From Streptomyces cinerochromogenes (GTDB lineage Bacteria > Actinomycetota > Actinomycetes > Streptomycetales > Streptomycetaceae), in assembly GCF_014648635.1 (NCBI RefSeq), contig NZ_BMRM01000029.1, forward strand, positions 16,404-80,403: a stretch of 64,000 nucleotides of DNA, read 5' to 3'. The notes beneath the pieces were generated by a model. That model saw only the letters and a program-made list of their open reading frames with translations. It was not told where the DNA came from and did no database searches. This document shows, piece after piece, positions 15,773 through 23,959 of this stretch; position 1 is the first letter of the stretch, and each line of letters starts with the position of its first letter. A program made the position numbers and the translations under genes.

Positions 15773-15837
15773 AAGCGGGCGGACGCGGGGTCTGCACCCA
15801 TGACAGCAGACCCCGCACCCGGAAGAAGGAACCCGCC

Positions 15838-16479
15838 ATGGGCACGCTCGTCTCCACGATCTTCGTCACCCTCGACGGTGTCCACCAGGCCCCCGGCGGC
15901 CCCGAGGAGGACACCCGCGACGGCTTCACCCAGGGCGGCTGGAGCTTCCCGCACGCCGACGACGACTCCGGCCGGTTCGTCACCGAGGTCTTCGCACGCG
16001 CGGGCGGCTTCCTGCTCGGCCGCCGTACGTACGACATCTTCGCCTCCTACTGGCCGAGGGTGACCGACCCCGCCCACCCCGTCGCCGGCCCGCTGAATTC
16101 CCTCCCGAAGTACGTCGTCTCCTCGACTCTCCGGGCACCCGGGTGGTCCGGCACCAGCGTGGTCCCGGGCGACCTCGCCAAGGAGGTCACGGCCCTGAAG
16201 GAGCGCACGGACGGCGAACTCCAGACCCACGGCAGCGGCGTCCTGCTCCGCTCGCTGCTGGACCTCGGGCTCGTCGACACCCTGCACCTGCTGACGTTCC
16301 CGGTCGTCCTCGGCGCCGGCCACCGCCTGTTCCCGGACGGCACGGTCCCCGCCCGCTTCACCCACCGCTCCGGCCGCGTCACCGGCTCCGGCGTCTCCAT
16401 CCAGACGTACGAACCGGCGGGCGGCCCGGAGTACGGCACCTTCGGCCTGCCCGAGGACGCCCGGACGGGCACCGGGTGA
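15838..16479 (+). CDS. RibD C-terminal-domain (dihydrofolate-reductase-like) protein
   Basis: A 213-residue protein with the RibD_C/DHFR-like fold. It begins with the strand and substrate loop STIFVTLDGVHQAPGG, continues with GGFLLGRRTYDIFASYWP (NADPH-binding region) and has the late ELQTHGSGVLLRSLLDLGLVD and GAGHRLFPDG segments. Stand-alone members like this are common in actinobacteria and are presumed NADPH-dependent reductases of unknown substrate rather than true riboflavin enzymes. The ATG follows GAAGGAA at good spacing. It faces the RNase gene across a bidirectional hairpin. Confidence 0.8.
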   Translation: MGTLVSTIFVTLDGVHQAPGGPEEDTRDGFTQGGWSFPHADDDSGRFVTEVFARAGGFLLGRRTYDIFASYWPRVTDPAHPVAGPLNSLPKYVVSSTLRAPGWSGTSVVPGDLAKEVTALKERTDGELQTHGSGVLLRSLLDLGLVDTLHLLTFPVVLGAGHRLFPDGTVPARFTHRSGRVTGSGVSIQTYEPAGGPEYGTFGLPEDARTGTG

Positions 16480-16487
16480 CGCAACGG

Positions 16488-16533
16488 CCTCGCCCCGCGC
16501 CCCGATGAGTGGTGGGGGGAACGCGGGGCGAGG
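16488..16533. terminator. Bidirectional hairpin terminator
   Basis: CCTCGCCCCGCG (16488-16499) is exactly complementary to 16522-16533, between the convergent RibD-like and RNase genes. Confidence 0.7.
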
Positions 16534-16552
16534 CGACGGGGCGGCCCGGATC

Positions 16553-16939
16553 TCAGCAGTCGAAGTCGACGAGCCTGAACGTGGCGTAGTGATCGGAGGT
16601 GTAGTAGTCCTCCTCGTACTCCTGGCCGGTGACGATGCGGCGCGCACCGCGGGTGGAGGAGCCCGGCGTGATCACGGTGTACTCGTGGTAGTACCCGCTG
16701 GACTGCCGGGGGAGGACGCCTTCGCGGTTCTGGAAGACGGAGCCGTCCTGGGAGTAGGGGAAGGGGCCGCCCTGATCGATCAGGTCGAGCGTGTCGTGCG
16801 CCTGCGAGGGCAGCGCGCTGTAGCAGACGCTGCCGACCGCGGCGTCCGCCGTGGTGGCGGAGACGGTGCCGCCGACGAGGAGAGCGGACAGGGCGGCGGC
16901 CACGGCGCCGGTCCGGGCGATGCTGTGGGGGATTCTCAT
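16553..16939 (-). CDS. Secreted guanyl-specific ribonuclease, RNase Sa type
   Basis: A 128-residue precursor with a Sec signal peptide (basic MRIPHSIAR, hydrophobic core, cleavage probably after ADA or nearby). The mature part closely follows RNase Sa of S. aureofaciens: GPFPYSQDG, VFQNRE, the catalytic Glu of YYHEYTVITPG, the Arg residues of RGARRIVTG and the catalytic His of SDHYATF. The two Cys at the mature ends (VCYSALP and the final Cys) match its single disulfide. It cleaves RNA 3' to guanosine outside the cell. Barnase-like enzymes often need an intracellular barstar inhibitor, but none is recognisable near by. Confidence 0.9.
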   Translation of the reverse strand: MRIPHSIARTGAVAAALSALLVGGTVSATTADAAVGSVCYSALPSQAHDTLDLIDQGGPFPYSQDGSVFQNREGVLPRQSSGYYHEYTVITPGSSTRGARRIVTGQEYEEDYYTSDHYATFRLVDFDC

Positions 16940-17075
16940 GCGCCCATGGTGACGCGCGTAGAGCATGGCATGTCAATGACAACACGGGTGTTTTTGCCGA
17001 GACGTCCGATGAGTTCTCGGGAAGTTAACCTCGCGGCCGACGGTTCCACGGAGCCCCCACGGACCGGCCCGGCGT

Positions 17076-17279
17076 TCAGTCGGGCTTCCGGCTCTCGGCG
17101 GCGGCGAACAGGGCCAGCGCCAGCACGATCAGCGCGATGGCCGCGTAGATCTCGTAGCCGTGGAGGACGCTCCACTGCTGGGTGACGCCCCAGCGCACCT
17201 TGCCCGTGATCTCGTACACCAGACCGCCCGTGCCCTGCGTCAGGGCGAGGAACCCGAGGAACTCCAGCAAACGCTTCAT
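17076..17279 (-). CDS. Small two-helix membrane protein, unknown function
   Basis: A 67-residue protein. The first half is a short hydrophobic helix (LLEFLGFLALTQGTGGLVYEI) and the second a stronger one (IYAAIALIVLALALFAAA), joined by a polar loop containing KVRWGVTQQWSVLHGYE, with a charged tail. It resembles the many small membrane proteins of streptomycetes but I recognise no named family. ATG 17279 is preferred over an upstream GTG because the hydrophobic helix then starts normally. It is separated by 136 bp from the RNase gene downstream. Confidence 0.55.
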   Translation of the reverse strand: MKRLLEFLGFLALTQGTGGLVYEITGKVRWGVTQQWSVLHGYEIYAAIALIVLALALFAAAESRKPD

Positions 17280-17479
17280 GGCACGACTCTCGTCCCACCG
17301 CCCGCACCCGCACATCGGCCGCGGGGCGAGCGCGCGGCGCCGAAAGGCTGCGCCCGCGTCGACGGCCGGCGCCGAAAGTCCACGAGGGTGCGACTTCGGT
17401 CGACGATCCCGCTCCTCCGGTAGGCGATGGCCGCACGGGACGGCGCCACCACGCCCCCGGGTGCGTAGATTTGCCGACC

Positions 17480-18733
17480 GTGAGCACTGACGAGAGGGCG
17501 CGGGCGCCGCAGCGGATCACGGGCCGCCGGTGGCTGTTCCCCTCCGCGCTGATCCACGAACTGGACCCGGACGCCGGGGCCCCCGGCCGGCGGCCCCGGC
17601 GCACGGCGCGCGACTGGGTGGTCGACTTCTCCTGCTTCCTGCTGGCCGTGTTCATCGGCCTGCTGAGCGCGGACAGCCTGCGGCACGAGGACCTCCCGGA
17701 CGGCTACGCCGCCCTCGACCAGGTGCTGGGCGCGCTCGCCTGCGCCGCCGTGTGGCTGCGGCGCCGGTGGCCGGTGGGGCTCGCCGTGGCGATGGTGCCG
17801 GTCGCCTTCCTGTCGAACACCGCGGGCGGCGCAGGCGTGGTCGCCCTGTTCACGCTCGCCGTGCACCGGCCCTTCCGGTACGTGGCCTGGGCGGGCGGGG
17901 TGTCCGTGGCGCTGCTCCCGGTCTTCTACCGGCTGCGGCCCGACCCCGACGTGCCGTACGTCGGGGCGGTCGCCTCCGGCGTGCTGCTCACCGCCGCGAT
18001 GGTGGGCTGGGGGATGTTCGTGCGGTCCAAACGGCAGCTCATCCTGAGCCTGCGCGACCGCGCCCGGCACGCCGAGACGGAGGCCCGGCTGCGGGCCGAG
18101 CAGGCGCAGCGGCTGGCCCGCGAGGCCATCGCCCGGGAGATGCACGACGTGCTCGCCCACCGGCTCACCCTGCTCAGCGTGCACGCGGGCGCCCTGGAGT
18201 TCCGGCCGGACGCCTCCCGCGAGGAGATCGCGCGGGCCGCCGGGGTCATCCGGGAGAGCGCCCACGAGGCCCTCCAGGACCTGCGGGAGATCATCGGCGT
18301 ACTGCGGGCCGGCGAGGCCGAGGAGGCCTCCGGCGGGCGTCCCCAGCCGACGCTGGCCGCGCTGGACGCCCTCGTCGCCGAGTGCCGCGAGGCCGGCATG
18401 GAGATCACCCTGGACCACCGCGTCGCCGACCCGGGCGCCGTCCCCGCCTCCGTCGGCCGCACCGCCTACCGCATCGCCCAGGAGGCCCTGACCAACGCCC
18501 GCAAGCACGCCCCCGGCACCGTGGTCGGGGTCCGCCTCGCCGGCACCCCCGGCGACGGCCTGACGGTCACGGTCACCAACCCCGCCCCGCCCGCCGAGGT
18601 ACCCCCCGTCCCCGGCTCCGGCCAGGGCCTGATCGGCCTCACGGAACGCGCCACGCTGGCCGGCGGCCACCTGCGCCACGGGGTGCGGCCCGACGGGGGC
18701 TTCGAGGTACGGGGGTGGCTGCCGTGGCCGTGA
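17480..18733 (+). CDS. NarL-type sensor histidine kinase
   Basis: A 417-residue membrane histidine kinase. Four to five hydrophobic segments fill about residues 45-185. Then come a coiled segment (LRDRARHAETEARLRAEQAQ), the HisKA_3 dimerisation box with the phospho-acceptor His in AREMHDVLAHRLT (about residue 222), and an HATPase domain with the N-box RIAQEALTNARKHA and G-box GSGQGLIGLTERA. There is no large extracellular sensor loop, so the input is probably sensed in the membrane. GTG 17480 is taken as start. The response-regulator gene follows 148 bp later and is its likely partner. Confidence 0.85.
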   Translation: MSTDERARAPQRITGRRWLFPSALIHELDPDAGAPGRRPRRTARDWVVDFSCFLLAVFIGLLSADSLRHEDLPDGYAALDQVLGALACAAVWLRRRWPVGLAVAMVPVAFLSNTAGGAGVVALFTLAVHRPFRYVAWAGGVSVALLPVFYRLRPDPDVPYVGAVASGVLLTAAMVGWGMFVRSKRQLILSLRDRARHAETEARLRAEQAQRLAREAIAREMHDVLAHRLTLLSVHAGALEFRPDASREEIARAAGVIRESAHEALQDLREIIGVLRAGEAEEASGGRPQPTLAALDALVAECREAGMEITLDHRVADPGAVPASVGRTAYRIAQEALTNARKHAPGTVVGVRLAGTPGDGLTVTVTNPAPPAEVPPVPGSGQGLIGLTERATLAGGHLRHGVRPDGGFEVRGWLPWP

Positions 18734-18782
18734 CCCCGGCGAGCCCGGGGCCCGTCGTCAGCGGGCACCGCTCGACGCGGAC

Positions 18783-18800
18783 GGCACACGCGCGTGTGCC
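18783..18800 (+). promoter_or_regulatory. Perfect 18-bp palindrome between kinase and regulator genes
   Basis: GGCACACGCGCGTGTGCC reads identically on both strands; a related half (ACGCGCGTGTGTGCC) recurs at about 18840. Both lie upstream of the response-regulator start, suggesting a separately controlled promoter there. Confidence 0.45.
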
Positions 18801-18881
18801 CGGCCGCCGACGCGGTGCGGCCGGGAGCCCTGTTCCGTACGCGCGTGTGTGCCACGCCGCGCCCGTGATTACGTAACCCCC

Positions 18882-19562
18882 ATGACTGCGACGCCGATCA
18901 GACTGCTCCTCGTCGATGACGACCCCCTCGTCCGCGCCGGTCTGGCGCTGATGATCGGAGGGGCCGAGGGCATCGAGATCGTGGGGGAGGCGGCCGACGG
19001 GGCGGAGGCCGAGGACGTCGTGCGGCGGGTCCGGCCGGACGTCGTGCTGATGGACATCCGGATGCCGGCGGTGGACGGCATCACCGCGACGCGGCGGCTG
19101 CGCGCGCGGCCGGACGCCCCGCAGGTCGTGGTGCTCACCACCTTCCACGCCGACGAACAGGTGCTGCACGCCCTGCGCGCCGGAGCCGCCGGCTTCGTGC
19201 TGAAGGACACCCCGCCCGCCGAGATCGTCGACGCCGTGCGCCGGGTCGCCGCCGGCGACCCGGTCCTGTCGCCCGCCGTCACCCGGCAGCTGATGCGGCA
19301 CGCGGCCGGCGCCGCCGCCGACTCCCGGCAGACCCGTGCGCGCGAGCGGCTCGCCGTCCTCAACGACCGCGAACGCGAGGTCGCCGTCGCCGTCGGCCGG
19401 GGACTGGCCAACGCGCAGATCGCCGCCGAGCTCTTCCTCAGCGTGGCCACCGTCAAGGCCCATGTCTCGCGCATCCTCGCCAAGCTCGGCCTCGACAACC
19501 GGGTCCAGATCGCTCTGCTCGCCTACGACGCCGGGCTGACGGACGGCGGCGACGGGCACTAG
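18882..19562 (+). CDS. NarL/LuxR-type response regulator
   Basis: A 226-residue response regulator. The receiver domain has the acidic DDD cluster (VDDDPLV), the phospho-acceptor Asp in VVLMDIRMP, Thr of VLTTFHAD and the conserved Lys of VLKDTPP. The C-terminal LuxR helix-turn-helix (LNDREREVAVAVGRGLANAQ, then VATVKAHVSRILAKLGLDNR) binds DNA. It is paired with the upstream membrane kinase. The start ATG 18882 lies just after GATTACGTAACC, with little leader. The genes it controls are unknown; the P450 gene 71 bp downstream is the nearest candidate. Confidence 0.88.
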   Translation: MTATPIRLLLVDDDPLVRAGLALMIGGAEGIEIVGEAADGAEAEDVVRRVRPDVVLMDIRMPAVDGITATRRLRARPDAPQVVVLTTFHADEQVLHALRAGAAGFVLKDTPPAEIVDAVRRVAAGDPVLSPAVTRQLMRHAAGAAADSRQTRARERLAVLNDREREVAVAVGRGLANAQIAAELFLSVATVKAHVSRILAKLGLDNRVQIALLAYDAGLTDGGDGH

Positions 19563-19633
19563 CCGGCCGCCGTGCGCGTTGTCCGGGTACCGGCGGCTGT
19601 CCGGGACCTCGGGGCTGTCCGTAAGGGGAGGAC

Positions 19634-20818
19634 ATGGAACCAGTGATCGACCTGACGGAGTACGGCGACGCACTCCGCCGGGACCCGCACCCGGTCTACG
19701 CACGACTGCGCGAACAGGGCCCCGTGCACCGGGTCCGGTTCGCCACGCCGGGAGGACCCTGGGAGACCTGGCTGGTCGTGGGGTACGAGGAGGCGCGGGC
19801 CGCCCTCGCCGACGCCCGGCTGGCCAAGGACACCGCCAAGATCGGCGAGGTGCCGCTGGACGAGCAGCTGATCGGCAAGTACCTGCTGACGGCGGACCCT
19901 CCGCAGCACACGCGCCTGCGCGGCCTGGTCGCGCGCGCGTTCACCATGCGCCGGGTCGAGCAACTGCGCCCGCGCGTCCAGCAGATCACCGACGAACTGC
20001 TCGACGAGATGCTGCCGCGCGGCCGCGCCGACCTCATCGACGCCCTCGCCTACCCGTTGCCGATCACGGTCATCTGCGAGCTGCTCGGCGTCCCCGAGAT
20101 GGACCGCGCGGAGTTCCGGAAGCTCTCCACGGAGGTCGTCGCGCCGACCGGCGAGGACAGCGAGCAGGCCGCGACCGTCCGCCTCGCCGAGTACCTCACC
20201 GAGCTGATCGAGGACAAGCGCCGCGCCGGGCCCACGGGCGACCTGCTGAGCGACCTGATCCGCACCACCGCCGAGGACGGCGACCGGCTCTCCGCGCAGG
20301 AGTTGCGCGGCCTGGCCTACCTGCTGCTCATCGCCGGCCACGAGACCACGGTCAACCTCATCGGCAACGCCGTCCTCGCCCTGCTCACCCACCCCGACCA
20401 GCTCGCGGCCCTGCGCGCCGACCCGGCCCTCCTCGACGCGGCGGTGGAGGAGACGCTGCGCTGGGAGGGCCCGGTGCAGAACGCCACCTTCCGGTACGCC
20501 GCCGAACCACTGGAGATCGCCGGCACCCGGATAGGGCGGGGCCAGGGCGTGCTCGTCGGTCTCACCGCCGCCCACCGCGACGCCGGACGGTACGCGCAGC
20601 CGGACCGCTTCGACATCCGCCGCGACACCCGCGGCCACCTCGCCTTCGGCCACGGCATCCACTACTGCCTGGGCGCACCCCTGGCCCGCCTGGAGGGCAG
20701 GATCGCCCTCGGCACCCTCCTGGACCGCGCGCCCGGCCTCGCCCTGGACGGCGCACCGGGAGAGTGGCTGCCGGGTCTGCTCATGCGGGGCGTCAGAAGC
20801 CTGCCGGTGCGCTGGTAG
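19634..20818 (+). CDS. Cytochrome P450 (CYP105/107-like)
   Basis: A 394-residue soluble bacterial P450. The I-helix oxygen-activation motif AGHETT, the K-helix ExxR (in EETLRWEGP) and the heme-binding loop FGHGIHYCLGAPLAR with the axial Cys are all intact. Length and motifs fit the CYP105/CYP107 groups of actinomycete hydroxylases. It is preceded by GGGGAGG and starts at ATG 19634. No ferredoxin or reductase gene is adjacent, so electron transfer must come from elsewhere. The substrate is unknown, as is any functional link with the two-component system. Confidence 0.9.
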   Translation: MEPVIDLTEYGDALRRDPHPVYARLREQGPVHRVRFATPGGPWETWLVVGYEEARAALADARLAKDTAKIGEVPLDEQLIGKYLLTADPPQHTRLRGLVARAFTMRRVEQLRPRVQQITDELLDEMLPRGRADLIDALAYPLPITVICELLGVPEMDRAEFRKLSTEVVAPTGEDSEQAATVRLAEYLTELIEDKRRAGPTGDLLSDLIRTTAEDGDRLSAQELRGLAYLLLIAGHETTVNLIGNAVLALLTHPDQLAALRADPALLDAAVEETLRWEGPVQNATFRYAAEPLEIAGTRIGRGQGVLVGLTAAHRDAGRYAQPDRFDIRRDTRGHLAFGHGIHYCLGAPLARLEGRIALGTLLDRAPGLALDGAPGEWLPGLLMRGVRSLPVRW

Positions 20819-20854
20819 CGGGCGAACGGGAGTCCGGACAGCGGTCGTGCGCCC

Positions 20855-20896
20855 CTCGGCCGTACGCCCTCGGCCGTACGCCCTCGGCCGTACGCC
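20855..20896. repeat. Three exact 14-bp tandem repeats
   Basis: CTCGGCCGTACGCC occurs three times head to tail (20855, 20869, 20883) with a degenerate fourth running into the 3' end of the dehydrogenase gene, between two convergent genes. It may help terminate transcription. Confidence 0.7.
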
Positions 20897-20900
20897 CCTC

Positions 20901-21923
20901 TCAGCCGTACGCCGTCTGCCGGCCGCCCGGGATCTCCGCGAGCGGCACCGGGCGCCGCTCGCGGCGGGAGCGCTCGCAGGCCTCGGCGATCCGCAGGGCC
21001 TGCAGCGCCTCCCGGCCGTCGCAGGGGTTGGGCCGCTCGCCGCGCACGACCTCCACGAAGGCGTTCAGCTCGGCCTCGTAGGCGGGGCCGAAGCGTTCCA
21101 GGAACCCCGTCCACGGCTTGTCCGCGGGCGGCGGACCGGTCGGCTCGGTGGACGCGAGGGGCGTACGGTCGTCCAGGCCGACCACGACCGTGTCGCGCTC
21201 CCCGGCCAGCTCCATGCGGACGTCGTAGCCGGCGCCGTTCAGCCGGGTCGCCGTCGCCGAGGCCAGGGTGCCGTCGTCCAGCGTGAGCAGCGCCGCGCCC
21301 GTGTCGACGTCCCCGGCCTCCCGGAACATCGCGGGGCCGCGGTCCGAACCGGTGGCGTACACCTCGCGCACCTCACGGCCGGTCACCCAGCGCAGCACGT
21401 CGAAGTCGTGGATCAGTGTGTCCCGGAACAGCCCGCCGGACAGCGGCAGCCACGCGGCCGGGGGAGGGGCCTGGTCGCAGGTCAGGGCGCGCACGGTGTG
21501 CAGCCGTCCGAGCCGGCCGGCGCCGACGGCCTCCCGGGCGCCGGCGTAGCCCGCGTCGAACCGCCGTTGGAAGCCCATCTGCAGGACCGTCCCGGCCGTC
21601 TCCACCTCGGCGAGCGCGTGCAGGGTGCCCGGCAGGTCCAGCGCGATCGGCTTCTCGCAGAAGACCGGCAGACCCGAGCGGGCCGCCCGGCCGATGTACT
21701 CCGCGTGGGCCGCCGTCGCCGTGGTGATCACCACCGCGTCCACGCCCCACCGGAAGATCTCGTCCACGCCCGGCGCCGCCGTCTCGCCCAGCCGGTGCGC
21801 CAGCTCCTGCGCCCGCGCCGGGTCCGCGTCCGTGAGGATCAGGGATCCGACCTCCCGGTGGCGGCTGAGCGTCCTCGCGTGAAGGGTGCCGATGCGGCCC
21901 GTACCGATGACCCCGATGCGCAT
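20901..21923 (-). CDS. Gfo/Idh/MocA-family sugar or inositol dehydrogenase
   Basis: A 340-residue NAD(P)-dependent oxidoreductase. The Rossmann motif GVIGTGRIGTLHA opens the protein, the conserved CEKPIALD (EKP motif) follows at about residue 93, and the catalytic HDFDVLRW His/Asp pair lies near residue 170. Closest in feel to myo-inositol 2-dehydrogenases, but other cyclic polyols or sugars are possible. It is divergent from the GntR regulator. A copy of the ATGTCCGGACAA operator lies about 42 bp upstream of its start, linking it to the sugar-import operon. Confidence 0.85.
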   Translation of the reverse strand: MRIGVIGTGRIGTLHARTLSRHREVGSLILTDADPARAQELAHRLGETAAPGVDEIFRWGVDAVVITTATAAHAEYIGRAARSGLPVFCEKPIALDLPGTLHALAEVETAGTVLQMGFQRRFDAGYAGAREAVGAGRLGRLHTVRALTCDQAPPPAAWLPLSGGLFRDTLIHDFDVLRWVTGREVREVYATGSDRGPAMFREAGDVDTGAALLTLDDGTLASATATRLNGAGYDVRMELAGERDTVVVGLDDRTPLASTEPTGPPPADKPWTGFLERFGPAYEAELNAFVEVVRGERPNPCDGREALQALRIAEACERSRRERRPVPLAEIPGGRQTAYG

Positions 21924-21964
21924 GGAAACAAAGTGAGGGCGGACCCCGCACCCTGTCAATGTGC

Positions 21965-21976
21965 ATGTCCGGACAA
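21965..21976. promoter_or_regulatory. Operator copy 1, ATGTCCGGACAA
   Basis: The palindromic core TGTCCGGACA lies between the divergent dehydrogenase and GntR genes. The same 12 bp recur before the ABC transporter operon, so it is the probable binding site of the GntR protein. Confidence 0.6.
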
Positions 21977-22026
21977 CCGGACTACACAACTTCCCGTCAA
22001 CCGGGCACGGGACTACGCTCGAGCCC

Positions 22027-22791
22027 GTGCCGAAACCAGATGTGGACCCGACCGTGTCGCTCGACCTCCGTGTGGACCGAAGCTCCCCGGTGCCGTTGTA
22101 CTTCCAGCTCTCCCAGCAGCTGGAGGCCGCCATCGAGCAGGGCAGCCTCACCCCGGGCAGCCTGCTGGGCAACGAGATCGAGCTGGCCGCACGGCTCGGT
22201 CTGTCCCGGCCCACCGTCCGCCAGGCCATCCAGTCCCTCGTCGACAAGGGGCTCCTCGTGCGGCGCCGGGGCGTGGGCACCCAGGTCGTGCACAGCCAGG
22301 TCAAGCGCCCGCTGGAGCTGAGCAGCCTCTACGACGACCTGGAGGCGGCCGGGCAGCGCCCCGCGACGAAGGTCCTCGTCAACACGGTCGTCCCGGCCTC
22401 CGCCACGGTCGCAGCCGCCCTGGGGGTCGCCGAGGGCAGTGACGTCCACCGCGTCGAGCGGCTCCGCCTCGCGCACGGCGAACCGATGGCGTACCTGCTC
22501 AACCACCTGCCGCCCGGCCTGCTCGACCTCGACACCGACCAGCTGGAGGCCACCGGCCTGTACCGGCTGATGCGCTCCGCCGGGATCACCCTGCACAGCG
22601 CCCGCCAGTCCATCGGCGCCCGCGGCGCCACGGCCGCCGAGGCCGAGCGGCTCGGCGAGACCGAGGGGGCCCCGCTGCTGACCATGCAGCGCACCACGTA
22701 CGACGACACCGGCCGCGCAGTCGAGTTCGGCGACCACACCTACCGCCCGAGCCGCTACTCCTTCGAGTTCCAGCTGCTCGTACGCCCCTGA
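22027..22791 (+). CDS. GntR/HutC-family regulator of the sugar operon
   Basis: A 254-residue GntR-family regulator of the HutC type. The N-terminal winged HTH is clear (LYFQLSQQLEAAIEQGSL, then LSRPTVRQAIQSLVDKGLL), and the C-terminal UTRA effector domain shows the usual VERLRLAHGEPMAYLLNHLP and final FGDHTYRPSRYSFEFQL. GTG 22027 is the most likely start although the Shine-Dalgarno is weak. Its position between the dehydrogenase and the ABC operon, with identical palindromes at both promoters, indicates that it represses both and responds to a sugar or sugar phosphate. Confidence 0.85.
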   Translation: MPKPDVDPTVSLDLRVDRSSPVPLYFQLSQQLEAAIEQGSLTPGSLLGNEIELAARLGLSRPTVRQAIQSLVDKGLLVRRRGVGTQVVHSQVKRPLELSSLYDDLEAAGQRPATKVLVNTVVPASATVAAALGVAEGSDVHRVERLRLAHGEPMAYLLNHLPPGLLDLDTDQLEATGLYRLMRSAGITLHSARQSIGARGATAAEAERLGETEGAPLLTMQRTTYDDTGRAVEFGDHTYRPSRYSFEFQLLVRP

Positions 22792-22813
22792 GCGACCGCC
22801 CCGCTTCGTCGCA

Positions 22814-22825
22814 ATGTCCGGACAA
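22814..22825 (+). promoter_or_regulatory. Operator copy 2, ATGTCCGGACAA
   Basis: An exact copy of the operator at 21965 lies 130 bp upstream of the substrate-binding protein gene, directly after the GntR gene. Confidence 0.6.
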
Positions 22826-22954
22826 TGCGGCCCGTGGGGGCTCCCCGGTCATGTCATGGGTGTCCCCCGTGTTCGATACTGGAGCGTTTGGGGCCGCTGA
22901 TGCGATCGACGGCCCCTTGCGCATGGAAGAACACGGCAAGAAGGGCACGGCCTC

Positions 22955-23959
22955 GTGGCACGGTTTCGGACCTGGGTAGGCATAGCGCTGGCGGGGGCAC
23001 TCTCCGTGTCCCTGGCGGCGTGCAGCAGCACCGGAGGCAAGCGGGCGGAGGACGCCCGCAAGGCCGCCGCGGCCCAGGGGCGGGCGGCGGTGAACACCCC
23101 CCGCTGGACCTTCGCGATGATCACCCACTCGGGAGACGGCGACACCTTCTGGGACATCGTGCAGAGCGGTGCCAAGCAGGCCGCCGTCAAGGACAACATC
23201 AACTTCCTGTACTCGCACGACGACGAGGCCCAGCAGCAGGCCCAGCTGGTCGACGCGGCGGTGGACAAGAAGGTCGACGGCATCATCGTCACCCTCGCCA
23301 AGCCGGACGCCATGAAGGCCGCCGTGGCCCGCGCCGAGAAGGCCGGCATCCCGGTGATCACGGTGAACTCCGGCTCCGAGGAGTCCAAGGCCTTCGGCGC
23401 CCTCACCCACATCGGCCAGGACGAGACCATCGCCGGCGAGGCCGTCGGCGACGAGCTGAACAGGCGCGGGAGGAAGAAGGCCCTGTGTGTCCTGCACGAG
23501 CAGGGCAACGTCGGCCACGAGCAGCGCTGCGACGGCGTCGCCAAGACCTTCCGCGGCACCCTGCGCAAGCTCTACGTCAACGGCACCAACATGCCCGACG
23601 TGCAGTCCGCGATCGAGGCCAAGCTCCAGGCCGACACCTCCATCGACTCCGTGGTCACCCTGGGCGCCCCCTACGCCGACACCGCCGTGAAGGCCAGGAC
23701 GGACGCGGGCAGCAAGGCCGAGATCGACACCTTCGACCTCAACGCCAAGGTCGCGGCCTCGCTGAAGGACGGCACCCTCGGCTTCGCCGTGGACCAGCAG
23801 CCGTACCTCCAGGGCTACCAGGCCGTCGACCTGCTGTGGCTGTACAAGTACAACGGCGACGTCCTCGGCGGCGGCAAGCCGGTCCTGACCGGCCCGCAGA
23901 TCATCACGAGGGACCAGGCGTCCGCCCTCGCGGAGTACACCGAGCGGGGCACCCGATGA
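22955..23959 (+). CDS. Sugar ABC transporter substrate-binding lipoprotein
   Basis: A 334-residue lipoprotein. The N-terminus has a lipobox (VSLAACSS) after a hydrophobic signal, so the mature protein is anchored outside the membrane. The body is an RbsB-type periplasmic-binding fold (peripla_BP_4): FAMITHSGDGDTFWDIVQSGAKQ, then VDGIIVTLAKPD, then VTLGAPYAD. Such proteins bind pentoses, inositol or other monosaccharides. It starts at GTG 22955 behind AAGAAGGG. The following permease overlaps it by ATGA, making a tightly coupled three-gene importer. Confidence 0.88.
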   Translation: MARFRTWVGIALAGALSVSLAACSSTGGKRAEDARKAAAAQGRAAVNTPRWTFAMITHSGDGDTFWDIVQSGAKQAAVKDNINFLYSHDDEAQQQAQLVDAAVDKKVDGIIVTLAKPDAMKAAVARAEKAGIPVITVNSGSEESKAFGALTHIGQDETIAGEAVGDELNRRGRKKALCVLHEQGNVGHEQRCDGVAKTFRGTLRKLYVNGTNMPDVQSAIEAKLQADTSIDSVVTLGAPYADTAVKARTDAGSKAEIDTFDLNAKVAASLKDGTLGFAVDQQPYLQGYQAVDLLWLYKYNGDVLGGGKPVLTGPQIITRDQASALAEYTERGTR

